A stretch of 64,000 nucleotides of DNA from positions 28,849-92,848 of the forward strand of contig CAZZPK010000003.1 in the NCBI GenBank assembly GCA_964655995.1, in the 5' to 3' direction. This DNA comes from JACPIA01 sp964655995. GTDB taxonomy: Bacteria; Patescibacteriota; Minisyncoccia; Phycocordibacterales; XYD1-FULL-46-19. The position numbers and the translations under genes are program-made. Under the pieces are notes generated by a model that ran no database searches, was not told the DNA's origin, and saw only the letters and a list, made by a program, of their open reading frames with translations. How positions within the stretch are numbered: position 1 is the first letter of the stretch; every line of letters starts with the position of its first letter. Of the stretch, positions 38,789 through 47,287 are shown piece after piece.

Positions 38789-40654
38789 TTACATCAGATT
38801 AGTAGGTTCAATGTCAATTTGCCACGCCGGTTTTAGGCCGTTGAGTATTGCGAGTAATTGCTCATCAGGCCAGGCCGCCGGCTCAATTTTAAGTAAAAAA
38901 TTATTCGGCTCGTAAAAGATGGCGCCCCACGAGGCTAAAGCGGTCTCGGCTTTAACGCCATCGTTTTTATGTTTGGGATTGACGAGTGTGCCTTTAATTA
39001 ATAATTTAAACGGCGGGTAAGCGAGGCGCTCCCGCAGGGAAAGCTCTTGGCGGTAAAAATCTAAAATATTGCCCTCGAGCGCTTGTTTAAATAAAGCGGT
39101 GTCGGGGTGCCTGGTCTGGATCAAAAAGCGGCGGCTGGCTCGGCTTTTTAAATCAATCAACAAATTAAAAATGCGCTCATTCATATTGTAATTTGGTACC
39201 ATAAACAATGAGTCAATGCCTATCACCGCCACGAGCGGTATGGCTGCCGGCAAATAATTAAGCGCCTGCTCGGTGCCAACCACAATGCCGCCCGGCTCGG
39301 CCAGGGCGGCTAAAGCGGCTTTGATTTTAGCCGGGGTGGGAGTATGGTCGGCATCCACGATATTTACCGTCCGCTCGGGGAAAGCTTGGCTCAAAGTTAA
39401 AGCGACGCGCTCGCTACCGATCCCCAGGGTGGCCAGCCGCCAGCCGCCGCAGACGGCGCACTTGTCCTCGATTTCCCTTTTGGCACCGCATTGATGGCAG
39501 TAAAAGATATTTTTTACCGGAGTTTGGCGGTGGACCACTAGCGGCGCCGCGCATAGCGGACAAACAACAGTGGTGCCGCAGTCATTGCAAATGGTGGTTG
39601 GAGTGAGGCCTTTGCGGGCGGTAAAAATAAAAGCGCTGCCGCCGCTTTGGCAAATCTCGTTTATTTGCTCTAGAGTCTCAGCGGCGACCACGGCAAATTT
39701 TTTTCGGTCGTGGTCGCCGCTTTGGTCGCGTCCGTCAATAAGCTTAAGCTTGGCCGGCGAGATCACGCGGTGATTCAAAGTCCCGGCCGGAGCGTAATTT
39801 TTTTGCTCGGTTTGGTACAAAGCATCGAGTGAGAGCGAGCTATCGCCAAGTAGCAATTGCCAGCCGGCGGCGCGGGCCAAATGTTGGATCACGCGCCTCA
39901 AATCCAAAAAAGGCGGCAGAAATTGTTTGTAGCCGGGGCTGTTTTCTTGATCCAAAATTACCAGGCCGATATCGGTTCGGGGTAAAGATAAAATCAGCGG
40001 GCTGCCGATCGCCACTATCGGTTTGACCGCCTTGAGCGCATTATTCCAAACAGAGCGGGTTTTGGCTTTAGTTTCCTGGCCGGTAAAAATCTGGGCGTAA
40101 TCCTCCAGGCCGCGACTTAAAAACGGCGCCACTTGGGCGATGTCGGCCGAGCCAGGCAAGACAATTAAAACGGATTGATTTTTTGCCAGCATCTCGCGGA
40201 TCATCCCTTTGTAAGAGGCGAGTCGCTCGCCGGGCGGTTGTTGGAGGACTTTGATTTCGGTTTTAAATACTGCCGGCTCGGCCGCCACATCAATTGGCTT
40301 TTTGGTTTTGCGTTCCATCTTTTGATCCAAAATAGCCGCCGGGACCAATGATTTCAAAATTAAACCGGGCGCCACGCCGTACCACTTGCTCGCGCTTTTT
40401 ACGCCGGCGACAAACGAGGGTAAAAATAAACCCGGACTGATAACGCGCTTGATTTTTTTGAGCGTAAAGTCGCTCTGCCTTAGCGACTGCTTAATGGCGC
40501 TGGCCTCTTTGGCCGCCAAAACTAAGGCGGGTACCTCTCGATGGCCCAATGGGACGGCCACAATCGCTCCCGGACTTACCGGCTCTTTGGTAAAATAAGC
40601 CAACTCATCAAAGGGGAGCGAGCTGGCGATAGGCGTAACCGTGAGGACGTACAT
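38789..40654 (-). CDS. priA: PriA-like primosomal protein with degenerate helicase motifs
   Basis: PriA restarts stalled forks. The 621-residue protein keeps the N-terminal DNA-binding region (PIASSLPFDELAYF), the Cys8 zinc region (CNDCGTTVVCPLCAAP, CHQCG, CAVCGGWRL) and C-terminal parts. The helicase motifs are altered: the Walker A position reads QPPGERLASYKG (about 139-150) instead of GxTGSGKT, the DEEH box is DQEN (235-238), and GSATP is GDSSL. ATPase activity is therefore doubtful. TATAAT lies 6 nt before ATG on the minus strand (40666-40661), a leaderless start. Confidence 0.87.
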   Translation of the reverse strand: MYVLTVTPIASSLPFDELAYFTKEPVSPGAIVAVPLGHREVPALVLAAKEASAIKQSLRQSDFTLKKIKRVISPGLFLPSFVAGVKSASKWYGVAPGLILKSLVPAAILDQKMERKTKKPIDVAAEPAVFKTEIKVLQQPPGERLASYKGMIREMLAKNQSVLIVLPGSADIAQVAPFLSRGLEDYAQIFTGQETKAKTRSVWNNALKAVKPIVAIGSPLILSLPRTDIGLVILDQENSPGYKQFLPPFLDLRRVIQHLARAAGWQLLLGDSSLSLDALYQTEQKNYAPAGTLNHRVISPAKLKLIDGRDQSGDHDRKKFAVVAAETLEQINEICQSGGSAFIFTARKGLTPTTICNDCGTTVVCPLCAAPLVVHRQTPVKNIFYCHQCGAKREIEDKCAVCGGWRLATLGIGSERVALTLSQAFPERTVNIVDADHTPTPAKIKAALAALAEPGGIVVGTEQALNYLPAAIPLVAVIGIDSLFMVPNYNMNERIFNLLIDLKSRASRRFLIQTRHPDTALFKQALEGNILDFYRQELSLRERLAYPPFKLLIKGTLVNPKHKNDGVKAETALASWGAIFYEPNNFLLKIEPAAWPDEQLLAILNGLKPAWQIDIEPTNLM

Positions 40655-40744
40655 GCCGCCATTATAGCGAGGCCGTGCTTACTTATCCACATTGCATTTA
40701 AGGGGCAAAATAAGGCTTAACGGCCGAATGTTATTATTAAGTAA

Positions 40745-41860
40745 ATGAACATCGCTGATGAGCTTTTTTATAATGGGAAAAAGTATGTCAAACTAAACGT
40801 GGCTAGTAAACGTTTAGGTTTGTCTGACGAAGCGCTCGATAAGGAGTGCCGCCAAAAAAAGCTCGAGGCCGAGCGTATCGCCGACCAATGGTTTGTCTTG
40901 GAGTCGTCGTTGTCGCGCCTGTTGCCAACCGTGAACCAATATCACCCGGGCTATTTGCAATCAAGTACCGTTACTTTGGCCAAGTTGGGTTCGGCATTAA
41001 CCGGCTTGATTGGCGTTTTAGCTTATCTTACTTTGCTCTCAATTATGCCCAGCCAGTTGTTAAATCTGCCCGAGTTGGCGCATTACCAATTGCTGGCCTC
41101 AAGCAATGAGGCTCTCAAGCAGGGAGCCATTACTATCGATCAAACTGCCGGCCGCCTGGCTTGGGGAGCAGAGCAATTGGCTTTTACCAGCGCCTCGGCT
41201 TTAACCGCGGGACAAATGCTTTTAATCGAGGCGGCGGCGAGCGCCGGCGATCAAGCGCTTTTGCTCGGTTATCAAAGTTTATTCTGGTTTGAGTCGCGGC
41301 TCGTTTTGGCCGAGGCATTGCCAGCCGATCTTTTGTTGACCAAAGAACGGCTGGTGACTGCCGCCGCTCTGACCACCAATTTAGGAAGCACGACCGCAAT
41401 TGAAATGGCGGCGCGTTTTAGTGATCAGGTTTTGGCTATTGCCGGCTGGTTTGTTGATGGCGTAGCGCGATTATGGGATAAAATTGTTTTAAATTGGTCG
41501 CGCTTTTTGGGCAAAGAGGAGGCGTTGCCGGTTAATGTTGAAGCTCCGATGCCAAACTCAAATATCAATCAAATCCAAGCCGATATCAAAGAGATTAAAA
41601 CCGGTATCAATGAGATTTTGCGCCGCCTGCCGGCAGGCGGCGGCGCTCCCGCGCCGTCTGCTTTGCCTAGCCAGGGCATAGTGGTGGCGCCACTAGCCAG
41701 CACCACTCCCGAGGCGCTAAAGAGCCGGGTGGCGGAAATGTTTTCTGATCAGGTTAAGGTTAATGTCGATCCGTCGGGCAAAGCCGGGGTGGTGACACCC
41801 ATTTTCCGCGATCGGACCGGCGATGATTACATCTTTGTTTTGACGCCGATAAATCAATGA
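40745..41860 (+). CDS. Hypothetical membrane protein, first gene of a surface-protein operon
   Basis: A 371-residue protein: N-terminal part like a MerR/excisionase-type DNA-binding or anchoring fold (YVKLNVASKRLGLSDEALD), one membrane helix at about 83-101, a long Ala/Leu-rich helical region, a coiled-coil (INQIQADIKEIKTGINEILRRL) and a beta-rich C-terminus (VNVDPSGKAGVVTPIF). Stop and start of the next gene overlap (ATGA). I recognise no named family. Confidence 0.65.
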   Translation: MNIADELFYNGKKYVKLNVASKRLGLSDEALDKECRQKKLEAERIADQWFVLESSLSRLLPTVNQYHPGYLQSSTVTLAKLGSALTGLIGVLAYLTLLSIMPSQLLNLPELAHYQLLASSNEALKQGAITIDQTAGRLAWGAEQLAFTSASALTAGQMLLIEAAASAGDQALLLGYQSLFWFESRLVLAEALPADLLLTKERLVTAAALTTNLGSTTAIEMAARFSDQVLAIAGWFVDGVARLWDKIVLNWSRFLGKEEALPVNVEAPMPNSNINQIQADIKEIKTGINEILRRLPAGGGAPAPSALPSQGIVVAPLASTTPEALKSRVAEMFSDQVKVNVDPSGKAGVVTPIFRDRTGDDYIFVLTPINQ

Positions 41861-42708
41861 TTGTTTTACGCCTATTGTTAGCGTTTTTTCTCGGATTTGT
41901 TTTGGCGGCGCCGGCGCAGGCGGCGCCGCCTGGTTTTGTCTCAATTACGCCGACCAAGCGCGAGATCACTGTTAATCCCGGCGAGACGCGCCTAGTTGAA
42001 TTGACTGTCGAAAGCACCTTGGACCAAGCTATCTCTTTTGAGCTCCGGGTCTCCGATTTAATTGCCGGCGAACACTCTTTAATTAATGAGGTAACGGCGC
42101 CTGACACCATTTTTACCTTAGCGCCCGGGCAGTCGCTCTCGGTGCCGATCGAGATCAAAATGCCAGCTACAGCTTACCCCGGGACGCGTCATGGCCAGAT
42201 CAGTGTAGTCATCAAAAATCAATCAGCTAATCTCGGTAATGCCCAAGCGGCAGTCACTACTGCACTTAACTCATTGCTGTTTATCCGCGTGCCGGGAGAG
42301 GTTAAAGAATCAGGCCGTCTGGATCGCTTTGGTCTTTTGGGCGGCTCGCCGCTGCTTAACGCAGGGGAGCGGACTGGTTTTTACATCGCTTTCCATAATG
42401 ATGGTAACAGTTATTTAAATCCTTACGGCTTGATCAAGATTTTAAATTGGCGTGGCCGAGAGCTCGGTTTTGCCGTTATTGATCCATGGTACGTTTTGCC
42501 GGGGACAACGCGTATCCGCGACATACCGGATCTGATTTTGCCGGCCGGTATCTACCGCGCCACACTCGATCTTAACCGAGGCTATGACAATGTCATCGAC
42601 TCCAAGCAAATTTGGTTTGCCGTGTACCCGCTCTGGGCCAAATACTTGGTGGCCGGCATCGTTGTTTTACTAATCCTGGCGGCAATTTATCGTATAATTA
42701 GAGTATGA
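41857..42708 (+). CDS. Secreted DUF916-like protein with C-terminal membrane anchor
   Basis: A 283-residue protein with a signal peptide (1-22, ending AQA), beta-sandwich domains (ISITPTKREITVNPGETRLVEL, ..HGQISVVIKNQ) and a C-terminal membrane helix (about 258-278). The first domain's ITP-x-N-PGE pattern and the anchor match the DUF916/WxL-interacting layout of Gram-positive surface systems. It overlaps the genes on both sides by 4 nt. Confidence 0.7.
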   Translation: MIVLRLLLAFFLGFVLAAPAQAAPPGFVSITPTKREITVNPGETRLVELTVESTLDQAISFELRVSDLIAGEHSLINEVTAPDTIFTLAPGQSLSVPIEIKMPATAYPGTRHGQISVVIKNQSANLGNAQAAVTTALNSLLFIRVPGEVKESGRLDRFGLLGGSPLLNAGERTGFYIAFHNDGNSYLNPYGLIKILNWRGRELGFAVIDPWYVLPGTTRIRDIPDLILPAGIYRATLDLNRGYDNVIDSKQIWFAVYPLWAKYLVAGIVVLLILAAIYRIIRV

Positions 42709-43463
42709 TGGGACGATTATTCATACTAATATTGGCAATGGTGCTGGGGTCGTCACTGACTCCGTTTGCTCTTGCTTATGTCGCCTCGAGCACCAATTAT
42801 CGCATCCAAAGCGACAGTATTAATTTTGCCGGCGGTCGCTCCACCTCGACAAATTTTGTGATGGAAGACACGGTCGGGGAGGTCGGTACCGGCACCTCAA
42901 CCAGTGCCAGCTATAATTTACATGCTGGTTATCAGGCAATGCAGACCGGCGGGACCATCTCCATTAGCGCACCAAGCGATGTTACTTTAAGTGGGGCCAT
43001 TACTACCGAGTCCGGCGGCCAAGCTAATGGTAGCGTGGTTTGGACGGTAATTACCGACAACTCCGCCGGCTATACTTTGGCGATTAAGGCTGCTGCCAGT
43101 CCGGCCTTTGTTTCCAGTAGCAATAGTTTTGCCGATTACACGCCGGTTAGCGGCTCGGATCCTGATTACACTTGGTCGGTTGATGATAACGTCAAAGAAT
43201 TTGGCTTTACACCGGAGGGGACTGATATCGTGGCTAAATACAAAGATAACGGCGCAAGTTGCAATACCGGCAGTGGCAATACAGCAAGCGCCTGCTGGGA
43301 CGATTTAACCACCAGCGATCAGACCATTAGCCAGCGGGCCTCGGCTACCGGTGGCAGTGGGGTTAGCACCACGGTGCGTTTTAGGGCCGAAGCCGGGGCC
43401 AGCTCCGCACCGGCCGCCGGCACTTATACCGCCAGCATCACCGTGACGGCGACAGCGCTTTGA
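42705..43463 (+). CDS. Secreted beta-rich surface protein (WxL-like partner)
   Basis: The 252-residue product has a signal peptide (about 1-24) followed by a Ser/Thr/Gly-rich beta domain. NYRIQSDSINFAGG and YNLHAGYQAM are a CPR-type N-terminal segment; the rest resembles a WxL-like fold with no exact WxL pair (SVVWTVITDNSAGYTLAI; paired Cys near 188/198). TATAAT at 42693-42698, 6 nt upstream, adds an internal leaderless start. Confidence 0.65.
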   Translation: MMGRLFILILAMVLGSSLTPFALAYVASSTNYRIQSDSINFAGGRSTSTNFVMEDTVGEVGTGTSTSASYNLHAGYQAMQTGGTISISAPSDVTLSGAITTESGGQANGSVVWTVITDNSAGYTLAIKAAASPAFVSSSNSFADYTPVSGSDPDYTWSVDDNVKEFGFTPEGTDIVAKYKDNGASCNTGSGNTASACWDDLTTSDQTISQRASATGGSGVSTTVRFRAEAGASSAPAAGTYTASITVTATAL

Positions 43464-43475
43464 TATTTTTGATTT

Positions 43476-45437
43476 ATGAGACGCTTTCTTTTTTTACTTA
43501 GTCTGTTTATTTTGATTTTTGGCGTGGCGGCCGATAGTTGGGCAATTACCGACTCGATCAATGTCAGTGGGACGGTAACTACCGAGGATGATGGTGGTGG
43601 TAGTGATCCGGTTTACGGCTGTACCGATCCGGCCGCGACTAACTATAATCCTGACGCTACTGCTAGTGATGGTAGTTGCCAGTATCCCACTTTAGTGCCG
43701 ACGGTTATGAATTTTGAAGCGGTTTACGACGAAGACAATGATGAGGTCGATTTAACATGGGTTAATCCTAGTTTTGCCGAATTTGCCGCGGTGCGCATTG
43801 TCCGCTCTACCACTTTTTTCCCTAACTCGCCCAATGAGGGGACTTTAATTTATGATGGACCGGGAGAAGAAGCGGTGGATGATAATGTGAGTCTGGGCAG
43901 CACTTATTATTACACCGCTTTTGTCCGTTCCACCGCTAACGAGTATTCAGCCGGGGCGGTGGCGCAGGTCACTATCCCAACTGAGCCGCCGTGCGAGGGC
44001 GATGAGTGCGATCCAGCCGATCCGTTTGAGGATTTGCCCGAGGGAGGCGGCGGCGGATTTGAAATCGGCGGATTTATCTTTTTCCAACCTGGAGAGGAGC
44101 CGCAATATCTGCGGGCCGGCGGCGAGACCATTTTGCTCCGCGCCGACAAAACTACCACTATTTATTTGCCGTACGATCAGGCGCCGGAGGTGTTAAAAAC
44201 CATCGGCGTTACGGTGATGAGTCCAATTAATCCTAAAAGCAGCTTTTCTTTCCTGTTGCGATTGACTCCAGATAAAAAAGGTTATGCCGCGACGATCGCG
44301 CCGCTCGGTGCGAGCGGCAAGTATCCGGTGGCTATCTATGTGATCAACTATCAAAATCAGAGCCTCAAGCGTTTGACCGGCAATTTGGAGGTCCAGGGTG
44401 GTGCGGCTATGGTTGGACTGGTGCCGGCGACAATTATTGAGCAAACCGTGGCTCCATTAGTGGTGGGGACCGGTCTACTCATCGGCTTAGGCCAGGCCTT
44501 GGTGCCGCTGGCCGCGGTTACTTCCTGGTATGATATTTACTTGATTATTTTGCGGGCTCTGGGCGCGCTCTCGGGCTACTTTGGTCTGCGTAAAAAATAC
44601 AAGCCGTGGGGAACGGTTTATGATGCGGTGACCAAACAGCCGATTGATCCGGCTTATGTCACTATCGAGGCGAATGGCAAAGAGATCTCTAGCGCCATTA
44701 CCGACATTGAGGGGCGGTATGGCTTTTTCCTCCCACCTGGCACCTATACTCTTAAGGCCGGCAAGACTCATTATCAATTCCCCTCCGCTAAGTTGGCGGG
44801 GCGTTCGGCCGACGAGCTCTATAATAATCTCTATTTTGGCGAGCCGTTTGAGACCAAGCCGGATGAGGTGATTGACCGCAACATACCCCTCGATCCAATC
44901 GGTTTTGACTGGAATGAGTTTGTTAAAAGCCAGTCCGCCACCTTGGTGGCCAATAGCAAAAAGGAGTTAAGTCGAGCTCGGATTCATAAAAGCATTTACG
45001 CCGTGGGCTTGCTTACCGCCGTGGGCAGTGCTGTATATACCCCCAGTTGGCTCTCATTTAGTTTATTTGGGGCCTATGTTTTGCTGGCGATTTTTGAGCG
45101 AGTTTGGGGGATTAGGCGCCATGTGCGGACTATTACTTGGAGCGATACTAAATTGCCGCTACCGTTTGCTATTGTTCGCGTCTCGATCCCGGATTTGAAT
45201 CAGGAGGTCAAGCATGTGGTGGCCGATCAGCTGGGGCGCTTTTACGTCTTAGTGCGACCGGGGGTTTACAGTTTGTCGGTGGAGGAGAAGCAAGCCGACG
45301 GCTCTTACAAAAAAGTGTATCAGTCGCCGCCAACCAACTTACCCCGCGGTACTTGGGACAGCGACCTTAAACTCAATCGTAATGTCTTACCACCCGAGCC
45401 AGCGTCAGTTATTTCTACTCCTAACTTGACTAAATAG
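43476..45437 (+). CDS. Large multidomain surface protein with two carboxypeptidase-regulatory-like domains
   Basis: A 653-residue protein: signal peptide (1-23), a Cys-bounded calcium-binding type repeat (CTDPAATNYNPDATASDGSC, about 49-68), an FnIII-like domain (about 78-167), an acidic linker, a beta domain, membrane segments (about 325-365), a CarboxypepD_reg-like domain (GTVYDAVTKQPIDPAYVTI, about 388-450), another membrane segment (about 505-540) and a second such domain (PFAIVRVSIPDLNQEV). It closes the 40745-45437 operon, whose genes probably form an envelope complex. Confidence 0.72.
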   Translation: MRRFLFLLSLFILIFGVAADSWAITDSINVSGTVTTEDDGGGSDPVYGCTDPAATNYNPDATASDGSCQYPTLVPTVMNFEAVYDEDNDEVDLTWVNPSFAEFAAVRIVRSTTFFPNSPNEGTLIYDGPGEEAVDDNVSLGSTYYYTAFVRSTANEYSAGAVAQVTIPTEPPCEGDECDPADPFEDLPEGGGGGFEIGGFIFFQPGEEPQYLRAGGETILLRADKTTTIYLPYDQAPEVLKTIGVTVMSPINPKSSFSFLLRLTPDKKGYAATIAPLGASGKYPVAIYVINYQNQSLKRLTGNLEVQGGAAMVGLVPATIIEQTVAPLVVGTGLLIGLGQALVPLAAVTSWYDIYLIILRALGALSGYFGLRKKYKPWGTVYDAVTKQPIDPAYVTIEANGKEISSAITDIEGRYGFFLPPGTYTLKAGKTHYQFPSAKLAGRSADELYNNLYFGEPFETKPDEVIDRNIPLDPIGFDWNEFVKSQSATLVANSKKELSRARIHKSIYAVGLLTAVGSAVYTPSWLSFSLFGAYVLLAIFERVWGIRRHVRTITWSDTKLPLPFAIVRVSIPDLNQEVKHVVADQLGRFYVLVRPGVYSLSVEEKQADGSYKKVYQSPPTNLPRGTWDSDLKLNRNVLPPEPASVISTPNLTK

Positions 45438-45454
45438 ATATAGGGGTGTATAAT
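45426..45454 (+). promoter_or_regulatory. Promoter of the 45479 gene
   Basis: TTGACT (45426-45431), 17-base spacer, TATAAT (45449-45454). The -35 overlaps the previous stop codon. GGGAGGTGA precedes ATG 45479. Confidence 0.85.
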
Positions 45455-45478
45455 TAAAGGTAGAAGGGAGGTGAAGAT

Positions 45479-45712
45479 ATGCTTGGTTGGGAAATAGTTT
45501 TTGAAGATAGCGCGAAAAAAACAGAAAGGATGAAGGTTCCTGGCGGTTGGTTGGTTTTAACTAGCACATTTTTACCACCGACTGATCTTCATAAGCCTGT
45601 TCCTCCAATTGCTCAGACTTTTCTGCCTGATCCGAAACACAATTGGCAGAGCAAATACTGGAGAGAATATGGCGAACCACCACCGTTAGATAACGAACCT
45701 GTGCAGGACTAA
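45479..45712 (+). CDS. Small hypothetical protein, 77 residues
   Basis: A soluble Pro/Trp-rich peptide (VPGGWLVLTSTFLPP; HNWQSKYWREYGEPPP). No family recognised. It has its own promoter, a strong ribosome site and a terminator element shared with two other loci. Confidence 0.65.
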   Translation: MLGWEIVFEDSAKKTERMKVPGGWLVLTSTFLPPTDLHKPVPPIAQTFLPDPKHNWQSKYWREYGEPPPLDNEPVQD

Positions 45713-45714
45713 TT

Positions 45715-45769
45715 CCCGCCCGGAGACAACGACCCAAATCGTCTGTCACGAGGCGGGTTTGTTGTTTTT
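45715..45769 (+). terminator. Three-copy terminator element, copy 1
   Basis: CCCGCC...GGCGGG stem with a conserved inner block GACAACGACCC-AAATCGTCTGT capable of a second stem (GACAACGA with TCGT-C-TGTC), followed by TTTGTTGTTTTT. Copies 2 and 3 are at 46158 and 57867. Confidence 0.85.
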
Positions 45770-45791
45770 GCCTAAAATGTAAACTAATTAG

Positions 45792-45834
45792 ACGGTCGTC
45801 AAACTATTTCACATTCTCAATCGTAAACGGTCGT
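45792..45834. promoter_or_regulatory. Two ACGGTCGT sites upstream of the 45918 promoter
   Basis: ACGGTCGT at 45792-45799 (within AGACGGTCGTCAAA) and 45827-45834 (within TAAACGGTCGTGAA), the core found in the 34-bp palindromes around the PaaX/Cas2-like gene, but without the TTCCTAA/TTAGGAA arms. They lie 23-58 bp upstream of the -35. Confidence 0.5.
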
Positions 45835-45856
45835 GAACAGTTGGGATGTTTAGAAT

Positions 45857-45885
45857 TTGACAAGATAACTTTATGGGTGTATAAT
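45857..45885 (+). promoter_or_regulatory. Consensus promoter of the 45918 gene
   Basis: TTGACA (45857-45862), 17-base spacer, TATAAT (45880-45885), then AGGAGGAG 7 nt before ATG 45918. Confidence 0.88.
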
Positions 45886-45917
45886 CAAAGTTAGAAGTGT
45901 TAACAGGAGGAGCGGAC

Positions 45918-46157
45918 ATGAAGAAAATTGTCTTGTTTTTTGTGGTAGTAATTCTGGTAATGGTGTTTTACACTGGTATTGAAAAGGAGCCAGCTTACCA
46001 GTATCACATTACCACCTGGGATGGTCGTGAGGCTATCGGTAAATTGAATCGCGATCAAACCTATACATTTTTTCGATTTTATAGGGTGGGAGAAGTGGTT
46101 TACATCGACCAGGAGATTGCCACTTTTCCAGCTGCAGAAGCGGCCAAACTCCATTGA
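45918..46157 (+). CDS. Small membrane-anchored protein, 79 residues
   Basis: One N-terminal membrane helix (about 3-19, KIVLFFVVVILVMVFY) and an extracytoplasmic beta-like domain (YQYHITTWDGREAIGKL). No family recognised. GGAGGAG decides ATG 45918. Terminated by copy 2 of the shared element. Confidence 0.65.
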   Translation: MKKIVLFFVVVILVMVFYTGIEKEPAYQYHITTWDGREAIGKLNRDQTYTFFRFYRVGEVVYIDQEIATFPAAEAAKLH

Positions 46158-46218
46158 CCCGCCAACGGACAACGACCCGAATCGTCTGTCGCGAGGCGGG
46201 TTTGTTGTTTTTATTTTT
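46158..46218 (+). terminator. Three-copy terminator element, copy 2
   Basis: Begins directly after the stop codon: CCCGCC, GGACAACGACCCGAATCGTCTGT, GGCGGG, TTTGTTGTTTTT. It differs from copy 1 at a few positions, including a compensating A-to-G in the loop. Confidence 0.85.
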
Positions 46219-46272
46219 CTATATTTTAGTCAAGTTGCCCCCAAGGCCATAATCGGCCATAATGGCGGGGAA

Positions 46273-47286
46273 ATGGCTATCAACTTTAAACCTAAGTTGG
46301 GCATCGATTTGGGGACGGCTAACACCCTGGTTTTTGTGCCGGGGCAGGGGATAGTTTTAAACGAGCCCTCGGTGGTGGCGATCTCCGAGATCGATAATAA
46401 GGTGGTGGCGGTAGGGGTGGAGGCCAAAGAGATGGTGGGCAAAACGCCCGACAGCATCATCGCTTACCGGCCGATGAAGGATGGCGTCATTGCCGATTAT
46501 CGCGTTACCGAGGTGATGCTTAAATATTATATTTCCAAAGCGCTCGGCAAATGGAATATTTTTAAACCCGATGTCTTAGTCTCGGTGCCGGCCGGCGTCA
46601 CCTCTACCGAGCGGCGCGCGGTGATCGAAGCGGCGGTTAAAGCCGGCGCTAAAAATGCTTATGTGGTTAAGGAGCCGATTTTGGCGGCGATTGGCGCGGG
46701 CATACCCATTTACGAGGCGCATGGCCACATGGTTGTTGACATTGGCGGCGGTACCACCGATGTGGCGGTAATTTCTTTGGGCGGTATTGTCGCCTCGACC
46801 TCGGTCAAGTATGCCGGCAATAAAATCGATCAGGCGATTGCCGATTACATCAAAAAAACTTTCAATTTGGCAATTGGCGACAAAACGGCCGAGGAGGTTA
46901 AAATCGCCATCGGCAGCGCGGTGCCGGTAGAGGAGGAGCTGGTTTACACTATTAAAGGGCGCGACTTTATGACCGGCCTGCCGCGCTCGGTAGAGGTTAA
47001 AACTAATGAGATTTGTCGGGCCATCGACAATGAGCTCCGCGAGATGATCAAGGCGATTAAAACTGTCTTCCATGACACGCCGCCCGAGCTCTCGTCCGAC
47101 ATTATTGACCGGGGCATTACCATGACCGGCGGCTCGTCCCAATTGCGCCATTTGCCCGAGCTGGTGTATCGCCGTACCGGCGTTAAGGCGGTGTTGGCCC
47201 CCGACCCGCTCTATTGCGTGGTTAAGGGGACGGGCATTGCGCTTGAGCATTTGGATACTTACAAAAAAAGCATTATCTCAAAGTAA
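46273..47286 (+). CDS. mreB: Rod-shape actin homologue MreB (paralogue 1)
   Basis: Cytoskeletal actin homologue guiding lateral wall growth. The 337-residue protein has LGIDLGTANTLVFV (phosphate 1), VDIGGGTTDVAVISLGGIV (phosphate 2) and MTGGSSQLRHLPEL (adenosine site). ATG 46273 follows GGCGGGGAA. It precedes holB by 1 nt and lies 4.7 kb upstream of a second mreB. Confidence 0.95.
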   Translation: MAINFKPKLGIDLGTANTLVFVPGQGIVLNEPSVVAISEIDNKVVAVGVEAKEMVGKTPDSIIAYRPMKDGVIADYRVTEVMLKYYISKALGKWNIFKPDVLVSVPAGVTSTERRAVIEAAVKAGAKNAYVVKEPILAAIGAGIPIYEAHGHMVVDIGGGTTDVAVISLGGIVASTSVKYAGNKIDQAIADYIKKTFNLAIGDKTAEEVKIAIGSAVPVEEELVYTIKGRDFMTGLPRSVEVKTNEICRAIDNELREMIKAIKTVFHDTPPELSSDIIDRGITMTGGSSQLRHLPELVYRRTGVKAVLAPDPLYCVVKGTGIALEHLDTYKKSIISK

Positions 47287-47287
47287 A

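Noticed and set aside
45715..46218. Shared 3' elements as integron attC sites
   Set aside because: No integron integrase is seen and the core lacks the paired RYYYAAC/GTTRRRY boxes; the T-rich tails fit terminators.
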